DNA of 64,000 nucleotides from an uncultured Isoptericola sp. GTDB taxonomy: Bacteria > Actinomycetota > Actinomycetes > Actinomycetales > Cellulomonadaceae. Below, one piece after another: positions 31,892-40,942 of this stretch. Within the stretch, counting starts at the first letter, position 1. The number at the start of each line of letters is the position of its first letter. The notes beneath the pieces were generated by a model. That model saw only the letters and a list, made by a program, of their open reading frames with translations. It made no database searches and was not told the origin of the DNA. The position numbers were made by a program, and so were the translations under genes. Location: positions 62,001 through 126,000 of the forward strand of contig CANMFP010000002.1 of the NCBI GenBank assembly GCA_947497265.1, read 5' to 3'.

Positions 31892-34444
31892 TCATTCTTT
31901 GACGGCGAACAGCCCGCTGGCCCCCTTCTCCGCGTCCGACAGGATGTGGGTCACGAAGGGGTAGTTGCCCGCCTCGGGGAAGACGAGCTCGACGAATCCG
32001 CCCTGCGCGGGTTGCAGCGCGAGCGCCTGCGAGCCGCCGGCTCCCGTGCTGCCGCCGTCATGCAACAGGTAGTCGCCCTCGAGGTAGACGGTGTCGAACT
32101 GGCCCCCGATGACATGGAACGAGCTGGGCCGGTTGGGTCCGGCGTCCAGCACCCAGACACGCACGCGCTCACCGACGCGGGCTTCGAGGGGAGCGAACAT
32201 GTACTGGTCGGCGTAGCCGTTGAAGACCACGAGATCTGGGTGCTGCGAGGCGATCGCGGTCGTGTCGGGTTCGCCGCCGTGCGCGCCCAGGTAGTGCTCC
32301 GACTGCACGAGCAGGTACTCGCGGTCGATGTCGGGGAGGCCCGGCGGATCGATGATGACGGCCCCGAACATGCCCGCGGCGATGTGCAGCGACATGGGCG
32401 CGGTGGCGCAGTGGTACATCCAGATGCCGGCGCGCGTCGCGGTGAAGGTATAGGTCAGCGATTCCCCCGGCGCGATCGTGCGCATGGGTTCGTCAGGGGC
32501 GAGAGCCCCGGCGTGGAAGTCGATCGAGTGTCCGATCGTGCCGTCGTTGACGAGGGTGATCTCGAAGGTGTCACCGACCTTGCCCCGCAGTGTGGGGCCG
32601 GGCACGGTGTCGCTGAAGGTCCAGGAGCTCTGGCTCGTGTCCGGGGCCACGTCCCGTTCGAGATCGCTCACGACGAAGGTGTGCTCGTGCACGGTGGCGG
32701 CTGCGGCAGGGCTGAGTGCCGCGTCCGCCGCCTCGAACTCCGGTCCGGGTGTCGCTCCGGATACGGGGCGCGGGGGCGCGTCCGAGCTGTGCGCGCCGGA
32801 GCCACCGCGGTCGTGCTCCTCGCCCGGCGGAGCGCCGACCGCGATGATGTCGAGCGTCATGCCGAGCAGGCGGTGGCCCGCGACGGAGCACCACGCGTCG
32901 AGATCGCCCGCGACGACACCGGCGTCGACGACCGTCGACTCGCCGGGGGAGAGCCGATCGCCGCGCACGCCGTTGGCGATGGTGAGGTCGTGGTCCATGG
33001 TGTCGCCGTTGGTGAGATTGACGACGAGGCGGTTGCCCACGGGAACCTCGATGACGGCGGGTTCGAAGCGCATGTCGTCCATGACGACATCGACGGTCGT
33101 GGTCTCGCCCGACGCGCTCGCGCTCGCCGTGGTGCCACCGATCCCGGCAGCGGCAGGGTCGAGGGCGATGCCGCCGGTGGCGGAGAGCACGAGCACGGCG
33201 GCGGCAGCGGCGAGCGACCCGGCGGTGCCGGCGCGGTGCGGCGCGCGCTGGGGTGCGCGCCGCACCGCCAGGAGTGCCCGGGCGACGAGCCACAGGAACG
33301 ACACGAAGACGGTGAAGACGACGAGCGACACGAGGACCCGCACGAGGCTCGGCACGGGGAGCACGTAGAGCACACCACCCGCGTTGACGACCGTGACCCG
33401 GAAGACGGCGGCGCGGTCGAGCTCGGCGATGGTGTGTCGGCTCGTCCGGGGTCCACCGCCGATGACCACGGGCAGCAGGTAGCTGAGCGCGCCGACGACG
33501 ATCTGTGCGGCGAACCCTCCGGCGAACGGGGCGACCAGCCCTGAGAGGGCGACCGCGGCGTCCGCCGCCGTGTCGGCGGTCGAGAGGATGACGCCGAAGG
33601 CGACCGTGCATCCGGCGAACCACGCGACGGCGGCCGCGATGCTGAGGGCGGCAAAGCTCGTGGGCCGGGCCTGGCGCGCCTGCTTGGCGCCTTCGACGAC
33701 GACGAGCACGAGTCCGGCGAGGTAGACGAGCACTCCGAGCGCGACGAGCGGTCCGGTGTCCGCCACGCACGCCGCCGCGACGACGAGCAAGCCCACGACG
33801 AGCAACCACAGCGAGCGCCGCGCCGTACGCTCGGCGGTGTCGGTGATGCGCGTGCGAAGGACGGTGGGCCACAGGAGCACGATGGTGCCGACGACCGTGA
33901 ACCCGATCCAGCCGAGAAGGTTGAACGCGAGATGTGCGGGGTAGATGCGGTCGTACCAGCCCGGGGGCAGGTCGACGCGCGCCAGGAGCACTCCCGCACC
34001 GACGCCGATGACGAGCGCCAGCGCGGCAGCGATGTAGTAGTGCACGAGGCGTGCGAAGCGGGCAGGCAGCGCGCGGCGTGCCTGGAGCGTGACGAGCGCG
34101 ACGTGGGCGAGGGCGACGACGGCGAGAACGACGCCGCCGAAGAGCACGAGGGTCCAGGTGTCGGCGACGATGCCGGTGACGACGAGCGCGGCACCGAGCG
34201 TGTGTCCGACGAGCCGGGCGCCGTGCGACACCCTCCCGCCCGGTGCCGGCCGGCGCAGGATGGCGTCGGCGAAGTGCTGGCTCCACACGAGGATCGCGGC
34301 GCTCACCGTACCGAGGAGGACGAGGTGCACCATGAGCCATCCGCCGGCGGGGAAGAAGCGGTGCACCGAGATGACGAGGACCGCGGCGACGGCCCACAGC
34401 CCCACGAAGCTGTTCATGAGGAGGTACCACGCGCGGCGGGTCAT
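31892..34444 (-). CDS. nirK: Membrane-anchored cupredoxin-NirK fusion, copper nitrite reductase
   Basis: 850 residues in three parts. Residues 1-400: about ten to twelve membrane helices resembling heme-binding NnrS/oxidase-like proteins (His in YPAHLAFNLLGW). Residues 450-537: a cupredoxin with a full type 1 copper set H485, C519, H524, M529. Residues 585-850: a two-domain multicopper oxidase with all NirK residues: type 1 H639, C679, H687, M692; type 2 H644, H678, H833; catalytic D642 and H777. It should reduce nitrite to NO outside the membrane, possibly with an internal electron path. ATG 34444 overlaps the upstream membrane gene by 4 nt. Confidence 0.88.
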   Translation of the reverse strand: MTRRAWYLLMNSFVGLWAVAAVLVISVHRFFPAGGWLMVHLVLLGTVSAAILVWSQHFADAILRRPAPGGRVSHGARLVGHTLGAALVVTGIVADTWTLVLFGGVVLAVVALAHVALVTLQARRALPARFARLVHYYIAAALALVIGVGAGVLLARVDLPPGWYDRIYPAHLAFNLLGWIGFTVVGTIVLLWPTVLRTRITDTAERTARRSLWLLVVGLLVVAAACVADTGPLVALGVLVYLAGLVLVVVEGAKQARQARPTSFAALSIAAAVAWFAGCTVAFGVILSTADTAADAAVALSGLVAPFAGGFAAQIVVGALSYLLPVVIGGGPRTSRHTIAELDRAAVFRVTVVNAGGVLYVLPVPSLVRVLVSLVVFTVFVSFLWLVARALLAVRRAPQRAPHRAGTAGSLAAAAAVLVLSATGGIALDPAAAGIGGTTASASASGETTTVDVVMDDMRFEPAVIEVPVGNRLVVNLTNGDTMDHDLTIANGVRGDRLSPGESTVVDAGVVAGDLDAWCSVAGHRLLGMTLDIIAVGAPPGEEHDRGGSGAHSSDAPPRPVSGATPGPEFEAADAALSPAAAATVHEHTFVVSDLERDVAPDTSQSSWTFSDTVPGPTLRGKVGDTFEITLVNDGTIGHSIDFHAGALAPDEPMRTIAPGESLTYTFTATRAGIWMYHCATAPMSLHIAAGMFGAVIIDPPGLPDIDREYLLVQSEHYLGAHGGEPDTTAIASQHPDLVVFNGYADQYMFAPLEARVGERVRVWVLDAGPNRPSSFHVIGGQFDTVYLEGDYLLHDGGSTGAGGSQALALQPAQGGFVELVFPEAGNYPFVTHILSDAEKGASGLFAVKE

Positions 34445-35562
34445 GTCGGGAGTCCCGGTCGCGCGTCGGCTTCCTCCGGGCGTCTCGCAGGTGGCCCGAG
34501 CACGGCGGTCGCGACGGCGAGAACCACGAAGAGGAGAAGAGCGACGAGGTTGCCGAGGCCACCCCACCGCACGAGGTCGAGCATCTCGCGTGCGTCACCG
34601 GCGACACGCACCGCGAGGGCGACGTGCAGCAGCACGACAGGGAGGTAGAGGAATGGGCGGTACGGCAGGGTGATGCGCAGCACGGCGGGCAGGATGTGGG
34701 GCGCGTGCGCCATGATCATCGACATCACGAAGCCGAGGAACACGGCGTGGACGACGGCGTCGTACATCCATCCCTGCGGTTCGCCGACCGCGAGCCAGAT
34801 CGCACCCGCGACGACGAGCCACACGTAGCCCGCGAGGAGGCACCACGCCATGTAGCGGGGCTGAGCAGCCGCTCGCACGAGTCGGGTGGCGACGTCGAAG
34901 CGGACGGCCCACGCGACGAGCAGGAGCAGTGCGGCTCCGAGCACCGGGTAGCCGACGACCGGCAACGTCGGGGCGGCGACGACGCAGGCGGTGAGCGTGA
35001 TCGCGAGCGCGGTTCCGGCGGCTTCGACGCGCTTCGTGACGGTCGGGGAGATGCGGCCGAGCTCGAGGCGCTCACCGGAGATGGTGAGGATGAGGAAGAC
35101 GCTCATGCCCGGGAGGATCTCGGGTACACCGAGCCCTCCGAGCCACAGGATGGCGGCGGCGAGCCCTGAGACGGCCCCGAGGGTCTGGACGGCGGTGGCG
35201 GTGGCGGGCTGTCGCTGCCAGATGACGGTGTAGAGGGCGACGAGGAGAGCGAAGCCGACGGCGACGGTCGACCGGCCCACGGCATCCGGGACGGGGAGCA
35301 GGAGACTCAGGGAGCCGAGCCCGAGCGCGCTGGGCGCGCCGTATCCCCACCAGCGGCGTGCGGCGACGGCGCGTTCGAGGGCGATGAGGGTACCGACGAA
35401 CCCGAAGACGAGCAGCGGCGCGTGGAGCTCGCCGAGTCGATCGACGCGGAGAGGGCTGTCGAGGCCGAGAAGCTCGAGCGCCGCGGCGAGCCCGAGGAGC
35501 AGGGCGGCACCGCCGGGAACGAGGAAGAGCAGCCGCGGGCTCACGCGGCCCGGGCGGCTCAC
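34441..35562 (-). CDS. Polytopic membrane protein, NnrS-like partner of NirK
   Basis: 373 residues with about eleven hydrophobic helices and little else. Conserved-looking histidines lie in membrane segments: ELHAPLLVFGFVGTLIALER, DAVVHAVFLGFVMSMIMAHAPHILPA. This HAPHILPA pattern recalls NnrS-type heme and copper membrane proteins linked to NO stress. GTG 35562, or GTG 35544. It overlaps the NirK fusion by 4 nt, so the two products are probably made together. Role is inferred: handling of NO or electron delivery. Confidence 0.65.
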   Translation of the reverse strand: MSRPGRVSPRLLFLVPGGAALLLGLAAALELLGLDSPLRVDRLGELHAPLLVFGFVGTLIALERAVAARRWWGYGAPSALGLGSLSLLLPVPDAVGRSTVAVGFALLVALYTVIWQRQPATATAVQTLGAVSGLAAAILWLGGLGVPEILPGMSVFLILTISGERLELGRISPTVTKRVEAAGTALAITLTACVVAAPTLPVVGYPVLGAALLLLVAWAVRFDVATRLVRAAAQPRYMAWCLLAGYVWLVVAGAIWLAVGEPQGWMYDAVVHAVFLGFVMSMIMAHAPHILPAVLRITLPYRPFLYLPVVLLHVALAVRVAGDAREMLDLVRWGGLGNLVALLLFVVLAVATAVLGPPARRPEEADARPGLPT

Positions 35563-35673
35563 GTGGCCCGGGCGGCCGGACGGCGTGTCACGTGCGAGGT
35601 CGGCGCCTGGCGTTCGGCGGGGTGCTGCGGGGCTGCCATGCTCCCAGCGTACTCAGGCGGGTCGCGGCCGTCG

Positions 35674-36444
35674 TCAGTCGCCCGCCGCCCCGGCGAGGCT
35701 GGGGACCCGGACGGACTCGTCCGAGTACGGGGCGAGCAGCAGCGACGCCGTCGCCCACCCCTGGGCGAGCAGGCCGGCGTCGGACTCCGGCTCGGTCGAG
35801 CGTTCGGTGCCCTCGTAGCGCACCACCAGTGCTGCGTCGTCGTCGTGCTGCGCCACCCGGGCGTGGACGGCGCCGAACGTGGCGAGAGGTGCCTGGCGCA
35901 GCCCGCGCAGCTCGGCGCGCGGCAGGTCGGGCACGTTGACGTTGAGCGTGCGCCGGGACGGGGGACCGGTGAGCAGCCAGTCGAGGGCGTGCGCCGCCAC
36001 CCACTCCGCGGTCTCCCAGTGCTGCGGGTCGCCGGCGTCCAGCGACACGGCCAGCGACCGCATGCCGAACGTCGCGCCGGACAGCGCGGCGCCCACCGTG
36101 CCGGAGTGCAGGACGGCGTTGCCGACGTTCGGGCCCCGGTTCACGCCCGAGAGCAGGACGTCGGGGACGGCCCCGAACGCGCCGTAGGCCGAGACGAAGG
36201 CGATGAGTGCAGGATCGGCGGCGACGGCGAGGGATCGCACACCGTCCGGCACGCCCGGCGCGCGGTGGTCCTCGACCATCAGACGGCCGTCCTCCTCGGC
36301 GCCGTGCAGCGCCGCCGAGGCGCCCGACGACTCCTCGTGCGGCGCGGCGACCAGCACGTCGAGGCCGGCTGCCTGCGCGCACCGCGCCAGCACCCCGAGG
36401 CCGGGGGACGCGATCCCGTCGTCGTTCGTCACCAGTGCCAGCAT
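35674..36444 (-). CDS. surE: SurE, 5'/3'-nucleotidase
   Basis: Metal-dependent phosphatase acting on nucleoside 5'- and 3'-monophosphates and polyphosphate. 256 residues. LVTNDDGIASPG carries the metal Asp pair, and SGVNRGPNVGNAVLHSGTVGAA is the second signature. GGAGG stands 5 nt from ATG 36444, better than ATG 36447, which is only 2 nt away. Both overlap or touch the stop of the upstream kinase gene, so translation is coupled. Confidence 0.92.
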   Translation of the reverse strand: MLALVTNDDGIASPGLGVLARCAQAAGLDVLVAAPHEESSGASAALHGAEEDGRLMVEDHRAPGVPDGVRSLAVAADPALIAFVSAYGAFGAVPDVLLSGVNRGPNVGNAVLHSGTVGAALSGATFGMRSLAVSLDAGDPQHWETAEWVAAHALDWLLTGPPSRRTLNVNVPDLPRAELRGLRQAPLATFGAVHARVAQHDDDAALVVRYEGTERSTEPESDAGLLAQGWATASLLLAPYSDESVRVPSLAGAAGD

Positions 36445-37397
36445 CATGACCTCCCGAGCTCGTCGACGGACACCTGGGCGGCGAAGGCCTCGATCTCGCC
36501 ACGGCGACCCGTGCCGAGGCCGTGCCGTGCCACGTTGAGGGCGCCGGCAGCAGCGCCGAGCCGCACCGCCTCCACCAGCGGCAGTTCGCGGGCGAGGCCC
36601 ACAGCGATGCCGGCCGTCATGGAGTCGCCCGCACCGCGGTGGTCGACGGTGGACACCGACGGTGTCGTGAGCGTCCACCCGCCGTCCGCCGTCACGACGA
36701 TCGTCGGCTCCTCCGCCCGGGAGACGACGATGGCGGCCAGGCCCTCGGCCACCCACGCCTCGGCCGCCTGTCGCAGGCCCGCCACGGAGTCGTCGTCAGC
36801 CGCGCCGGACTCGACCATCTCCTGGTCGCTCATCTTCAGCACCGCGATCGCCTCGTGCCCGACGGCGATGGCGAGCTCGCCGCTCAGGTCGGCGACGACG
36901 GGGGTGCCCGACGACGCGACGTCGCGCGCGAGCCGCGCCAGATGGTCCGGCGGGATCCCGACGTCGTGCTGGTTGCCCGTCAGCACGCAGACGTCGGACT
37001 CCAGCGCGCCGACGAGGGCGATGCCGTAGAAGTCGTCGATCGCGTGCCGGTCGAGGGGGATGGGAGGCATCATGAGGAGCCGGGGGTCTCCGCCGCCGCG
37101 CCGGTCGCGCAGGAGCGTCCCACCGCCGCCCTGCGCGGGTGAGCGCACCTCGAGGCCGCGCGACCGCGCCAGGTGGGCGCTGATCTCGCCGGTCTCGCCC
37201 CCGAACGGGCCGCAGACGACGACCTCCGCGTCGAGCGAGCGGGCCATGGTCGCCACCCACAGGCCTTGTCCGCCCGGGTGCAGATGGATCTCGGGGACGT
37301 CGCGGGCGCGGTCCGTCTCGATCTCGATCGTCAGCAGCGGCTCCGGCGCCACGACGCAGACGGTGGGGGGCGGATCGGATGACATGTCAGGGACCAT
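36444..37397 (-). CDS. PfkB-family sugar kinase
   Basis: ATP-dependent kinase of the ribokinase/PfkB superfamily, about 317 residues from ATG 37397 (ATG 37385 is equally possible). Family signature 1 HPGGQGLWVATMAR and signature 2 DHRGAGDSMTAGIAVGLA with catalytic Asp. EIHLHPGGQG suggests a 1-phosphofructokinase-like substrate pocket, but the sugar cannot be named. Coupled to surE downstream. The upstream frame to 37568 lacks homology. Confidence 0.85.
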   Translation of the reverse strand: MVPDMSSDPPPTVCVVAPEPLLTIEIETDRARDVPEIHLHPGGQGLWVATMARSLDAEVVVCGPFGGETGEISAHLARSRGLEVRSPAQGGGGTLLRDRRGGGDPRLLMMPPIPLDRHAIDDFYGIALVGALESDVCVLTGNQHDVGIPPDHLARLARDVASSGTPVVADLSGELAIAVGHEAIAVLKMSDQEMVESGAADDDSVAGLRQAAEAWVAEGLAAIVVSRAEEPTIVVTADGGWTLTTPSVSTVDHRGAGDSMTAGIAVGLARELPLVEAVRLGAAAGALNVARHGLGTGRRGEIEAFAAQVSVDELGRS

Positions 37398-37570
37398 AGG
37401 CAGGATCTCGCCTTCCCGCCGGGTGGCACGGTGGCGGCCGCGGTTGCGAGGCGACGCGAGCCTGACACGGTGGCTGTGACGCCCACGCGGGCAAGGAGGA
37501 CATCGCCGCCCGGCGTCCGGACGCGGATCGGTGCGCCCCGGCCGTTGCCGTGACGGCGCGCCGGTCACGC

Positions 37571-38887
37571 CTACGAGCGCTGGTCGGCCCGCGACAGCCG
37601 CCGGACGAGGGCGTGCACGCCCGCGCCGATCACGAGCAGGATCCCGGCGAGCACCCAGTGCCGAAGCTCCTGCTGGGTGAGCAGGAGCAGGCAGGAGGCG
37701 ATCGCGAGGACAGGCATCACCGTGGGCGAGCGGAAGTGGTCGTGCTCGACGGGGTCGCGGCGCAGCACCAGCACGGCGACGTTGGTCGAGAGGAACACGA
37801 AGAGCAGGAGCAGGACGACGGTGGCGGCCAGGTCGACGAGCTCGTTGGTGGCGGCGAGCGCGATGGCGAGGGCCGTGGTCACGAGGATCGCGACGCCCGG
37901 GGTGCGGCGGCGCGGGAGCACCCGGGCGAGCGGTGACGGCAGCAGCCCCTGCCGTGCCATGCCGTACGTCAGGCGGCTCGCCATGATCATGGTCAGCAGG
38001 GCTCCGTTGGCGATCGCGACGAGGGCGATCACGGCGAAGAGCACCGGTGGCACCGCACCGGCGACCCGGACGACCTCGAGCAGGGGGCCGGAGGACGCCG
38101 CGAGCTCCGACGGCTCGACGACCGCCGGAGCGACGAAGCCCAGCAGCACGTAGACGGCGCCCGCCGTCGCGAGCGAGCCGAACAGTGCGCGCGGGTAGAC
38201 GCGGGAGACGTCACGGATCTCCTCGGCGAGGTTCGCGGAGGTCTCGAACCCGACGAAGGAGTAGAACGCCACCAGGGCGCTGCCCAGGACGGCGAGCCAG
38301 ACGGAGGAGTCCTCCGGCGGGCTGAAGGCGCCGCCGAGGTCGGCGTCGCCGCGCCCGATGACCCAGGCGCCCAGGATCGTGACCAGCACCAACCCGGCCG
38401 ACTCGATGACGGTCATCACGACGTTCGCCTGCAGGGACTCCTTGATGCCCCACGCGTTGACGAGCGCCACCACCAGCAGGAAGACCACCGCGGCGGGCAC
38501 CTGGGGGACGTCGAGGAACGCGGTGAGGTACTCGCCGGTGAAGGCCAGGGAGAGCCCGGCGGCGCTGACCACCCCGGCGGCGAGCATGCAGTACCCGACG
38601 AGGAACGCGACCAACGGGCTGCGGTACGCCTTCTCGGCGTAGACGGCCGAGCCGCCCGCGCGCGGGTACTTGGTGACGAGCTCGGCGTACGAGAAGGCCG
38701 TCAGCAGGGCGAGGCAGAGCGCGACCCCGAACGACAACCACACGAGGCCGCCCGCGTCGCCGGCCATCTCGCCGATGAGGGCGTAGACGCCGGCGCCGAG
38801 CACGTCGCCAAGGATGAACAGGAAGAGCAGAGGGCCGGTCACCGCACGGCGGAGGCCGGTCGGGCTGGAGGTTCCGGTGCCAGGCAT
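37571..38887 (-). CDS. APC-family amino acid permease
   Basis: Secondary transporter of the amino acid/polyamine/organocation family, 438 residues from ATG 38887, twelve predicted helices. Helix 1 motif GPLLFLFILGDVLGAGVYALIG (ion/substrate-binding unwound region GDVLGAGVY), SYAELVTKYPRAGGSAVYAEKAY, and FYSFVGFETSANLAEEI. Substrate unknown. Divergent from the DUF2200 gene. A 173-nt spacer to the PfkB gene holds nothing recognisable. Confidence 0.9.
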   Translation of the reverse strand: MPGTGTSSPTGLRRAVTGPLLFLFILGDVLGAGVYALIGEMAGDAGGLVWLSFGVALCLALLTAFSYAELVTKYPRAGGSAVYAEKAYRSPLVAFLVGYCMLAAGVVSAAGLSLAFTGEYLTAFLDVPQVPAAVVFLLVVALVNAWGIKESLQANVVMTVIESAGLVLVTILGAWVIGRGDADLGGAFSPPEDSSVWLAVLGSALVAFYSFVGFETSANLAEEIRDVSRVYPRALFGSLATAGAVYVLLGFVAPAVVEPSELAASSGPLLEVVRVAGAVPPVLFAVIALVAIANGALLTMIMASRLTYGMARQGLLPSPLARVLPRRRTPGVAILVTTALAIALAATNELVDLAATVVLLLLFVFLSTNVAVLVLRRDPVEHDHFRSPTVMPVLAIASCLLLLTQQELRHWVLAGILLVIGAGVHALVRRLSRADQRS

Positions 38888-39003
38888 GTGGCGATTGTGC
38901 GGGGAAAGGCCGCTTGACGCGCGACGTGATCGCGACCGGGTGCGCCGGCGTGCCACGATGGCGCCGTCCGACCGGTTGGTGAGCGCCCACGAGGAGACAG
39001 ACC

Positions 39004-39366
39004 ATGGCGGGACGCCGCATCTTCAGCATGAGCTTTGCGAGCATCTACCCGCTCTACGTCGCCAAGGCGGAGCGCAAGGGTCACACCCGGGCCGAGGTGG
39101 ACCACGTCGTGCGCTGGCTCACCGGCTACGACGAGGAAGGCCTGCGGCGCGCCCTCGACGACGAGGTCGACATGGAAGAGTTCTTCGCGCGGGCACCACA
39201 GATGAACCCGAACGCCTCCCTCATCACCGGAGTCATCTGCGGGCACCGGGTGGAGGAGATCACCGACCCCCTGATGCAGAAGATCCGCTACCTGGACAAG
39301 CTGGTCGACGAGGTGGCGCGCGGCAAGAAGATGTCCTCGATCCTGCGGGGTTCCCCGGCGACCTGA
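39004..39366 (+). CDS. DUF2200-family protein
   Basis: 120 residues, matching the DUF2200 family: RIFSMSFASIYPLYVAKAERKGHTRAEVDHVVRWLTGY and later ITGVICGHRVEEITDPLMQKIRYLDKLVDE. Mostly helical, cytoplasmic, no known catalytic motif; function unknown. ATG 39004 with GAGGAGAC upstream. TTGACG at 38914 has no matching -10, so its promoter is unclear. Confidence 0.88.
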   Translation: MAGRRIFSMSFASIYPLYVAKAERKGHTRAEVDHVVRWLTGYDEEGLRRALDDEVDMEEFFARAPQMNPNASLITGVICGHRVEEITDPLMQKIRYLDKLVDEVARGKKMSSILRGSPAT

Positions 39367-39382
39367 TGGATCGGCCGGGCGG

Positions 39383-39802
39383 TCACCCGCAGCTGTCGCA
39401 GACGCCCGTGCCCGGCAGGGTCATGAAGCACGTCGGGCACACCGGCGCGGGCTTCTCGGGCTCCTGCGCCTTGGCCCGCGTGGTCCGCGCGGTGCGTCGG
39501 GGGGCGCGGGACGTCGGCGCTCCGCCGCTGCCGTCGACCTCGAAGCCGTGCTTGCGCAGGAGGGTACCGACCGCGACCTTTCCACCCTCCATCTCCTCGG
39601 GCAGCGCGGCCCGTCCGGTCGCGTACCGGTGCGCGACGGCGAGGATCGCCATCGCGTCGTAGGTCGTGCCACCGAACTGGAGGGTGGTACCCGGCGTCGG
39701 GCTGAACCCGTAGAGCTTGAGGAACGCCACGGGCCCGCGGTCGTCGTGCTCGGCGATGGCCGAGAGGACGTGCGGACGCGTGACGGAGGAGAAGGTGGCC
39801 AT
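39383..39802 (-). CDS. Small protein resembling the ScoMcrA head domain, with C-terminal zinc ribbon
   Basis: 139 residues from ATG 39802. Residues 1-80 (VLSAIAEHDDRGPVAFLKLYGF, then TTYDAMAILAVAHRYATG) resemble the N-terminal head domain of ScoMcrA, a type IV restriction enzyme that senses modified DNA. A Lys/Arg/Thr-rich linker follows, and the protein ends in a four-cysteine ribbon CPTCFMTLPGTGVCDSCG. No nuclease or sulfur-binding domain is present. The likeness is by eye. It may read DNA on its own or be a remnant. Convergent with DUF2200, 16 nt apart. Confidence 0.6.
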   Translation of the reverse strand: MATFSSVTRPHVLSAIAEHDDRGPVAFLKLYGFSPTPGTTLQFGGTTYDAMAILAVAHRYATGRAALPEEMEGGKVAVGTLLRKHGFEVDGSGGAPTSRAPRRTARTTRAKAQEPEKPAPVCPTCFMTLPGTGVCDSCG

Positions 39803-39860
39803 ACCTCGAGGGTAGGTCACCGACCGGGGCGCTCCGGCCGCCCGCGACCCGACGCCCGGG

Positions 39861-40796
39861 TCAGTATCCCGCCACGGGGTCGACGACGCCGGTCAGGTCG
39901 TCCCCGGCGACGAACCGTCGCAGGTTCTCGGTGACACGTCGCCGCAGGAGCGGGTCGACCATCTCCGGGGTGTCCGCGGTGTGCGGGGTGACGAGAGCGG
40001 TCGGCAGGTCCCACAGCGGGTGCCCGTCCGGCAGCGGCTCCGGGTCGGTGACGTCGAGCGCCGCCGCGCCGAGGTGCCCCGAGGCGAGGGCGGCCACCAG
40101 GGCATCGGTGTCCACCAGCGCGCCGCGGGCGATGTTGACCAGCACGGCGCCGCGCTTCGTCGCGGCCAGCTCCGTGGCACCGATCAGCGCCCGGGTGCTG
40201 CCCGTCAGTGCGGCCGCCAGCACGACGACGTCGGCCCGCGCCAGCTCTGCGCGCAGGTGCTCGGCCGTCACGACCCGTCCGGCGCCCGGCACCGGGGCGG
40301 GACGGCGGCGCACGACGACCGTCCGTGCGCGGAACGGTGCGAGCAGCTCGAGGAACGTCCGCGCGATGCCGCCGGCACCCACCACCAGGACCTGCGCCTC
40401 GTACAGCGACCGCCCGAGCTCCGGCCCCCAGGTGCGCGCCTGGGCCCGCTCGGGCAACCGACGCAGCGCGGCGAGCGTGAGCGCGAGGGCGTGCTCGGCC
40501 ACCGGCTCGGCGTAGGCGCCCTTGGCGGACGTCCACACGGTGTCGTCGTCGATCAGGCCCGCGTCCAGGTAGGCGTCCACGCCGGCCCAGGGCAGCTGCA
40601 CCCACCGCGCGCTCGGCGCGGCCGCCAGGACCTCGGCCAGGCCGTCCGCGCCGAGCGGACCGAACCACAGCAGGCCGTCCGTCTCGTGGCCGACCGGGAC
40701 GAGCTGCGCGCCGGCGTCGCGCACCGCTGCGGGGACCCATCCAGGCGCGTCCGGGGCGGCACTGATCGCGGGGACGTGACGGCCGTCGGTGGTCAT
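39861..40796 (-). CDS. D-isomer 2-hydroxyacid dehydrogenase
   Basis: NAD(P)-dependent dehydrogenase of the D-2-hydroxyacid family, 311 residues. NAD fold VLVVGAGGIARTFLELL, active-site Arg in VNIARGALVDTDALVAAL, Glu in DPEPLPDGHPLWD, His in TPHTADTPEM. The N-terminal catalytic lobe is short, as in glyoxylate/hydroxypyruvate reductase A-like members. Substrate unassigned. Divergent from the glucose dehydrogenase gene with a 146-nt spacer. Confidence 0.9.
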   Translation of the reverse strand: MTTDGRHVPAISAAPDAPGWVPAAVRDAGAQLVPVGHETDGLLWFGPLGADGLAEVLAAAPSARWVQLPWAGVDAYLDAGLIDDDTVWTSAKGAYAEPVAEHALALTLAALRRLPERAQARTWGPELGRSLYEAQVLVVGAGGIARTFLELLAPFRARTVVVRRRPAPVPGAGRVVTAEHLRAELARADVVVLAAALTGSTRALIGATELAATKRGAVLVNIARGALVDTDALVAALASGHLGAAALDVTDPEPLPDGHPLWDLPTALVTPHTADTPEMVDPLLRRRVTENLRRFVAGDDLTGVVDPVAGY

Positions 40797-40942
40797 CAGG
40801 CAGGGCCTTCCGTGGGGTGGGGCGGTGGTGCGACGCTCCGACAGGCTACGTGCTCCTCGGCGCCCGGCCCGGCCTGCGGGTTCCTGCGCCGCGTCCGACG
40901 ATGGAGGGACGGCCGCGCCGGTGGCCGCGAGGAGGAGGCGTT

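Noticed and set aside
38914-38960. TTGACG (38914) and CACGAT (38954) as a promoter for DUF2200
   Set aside because: They are 34 nt apart, far from the 16-19 nt needed.
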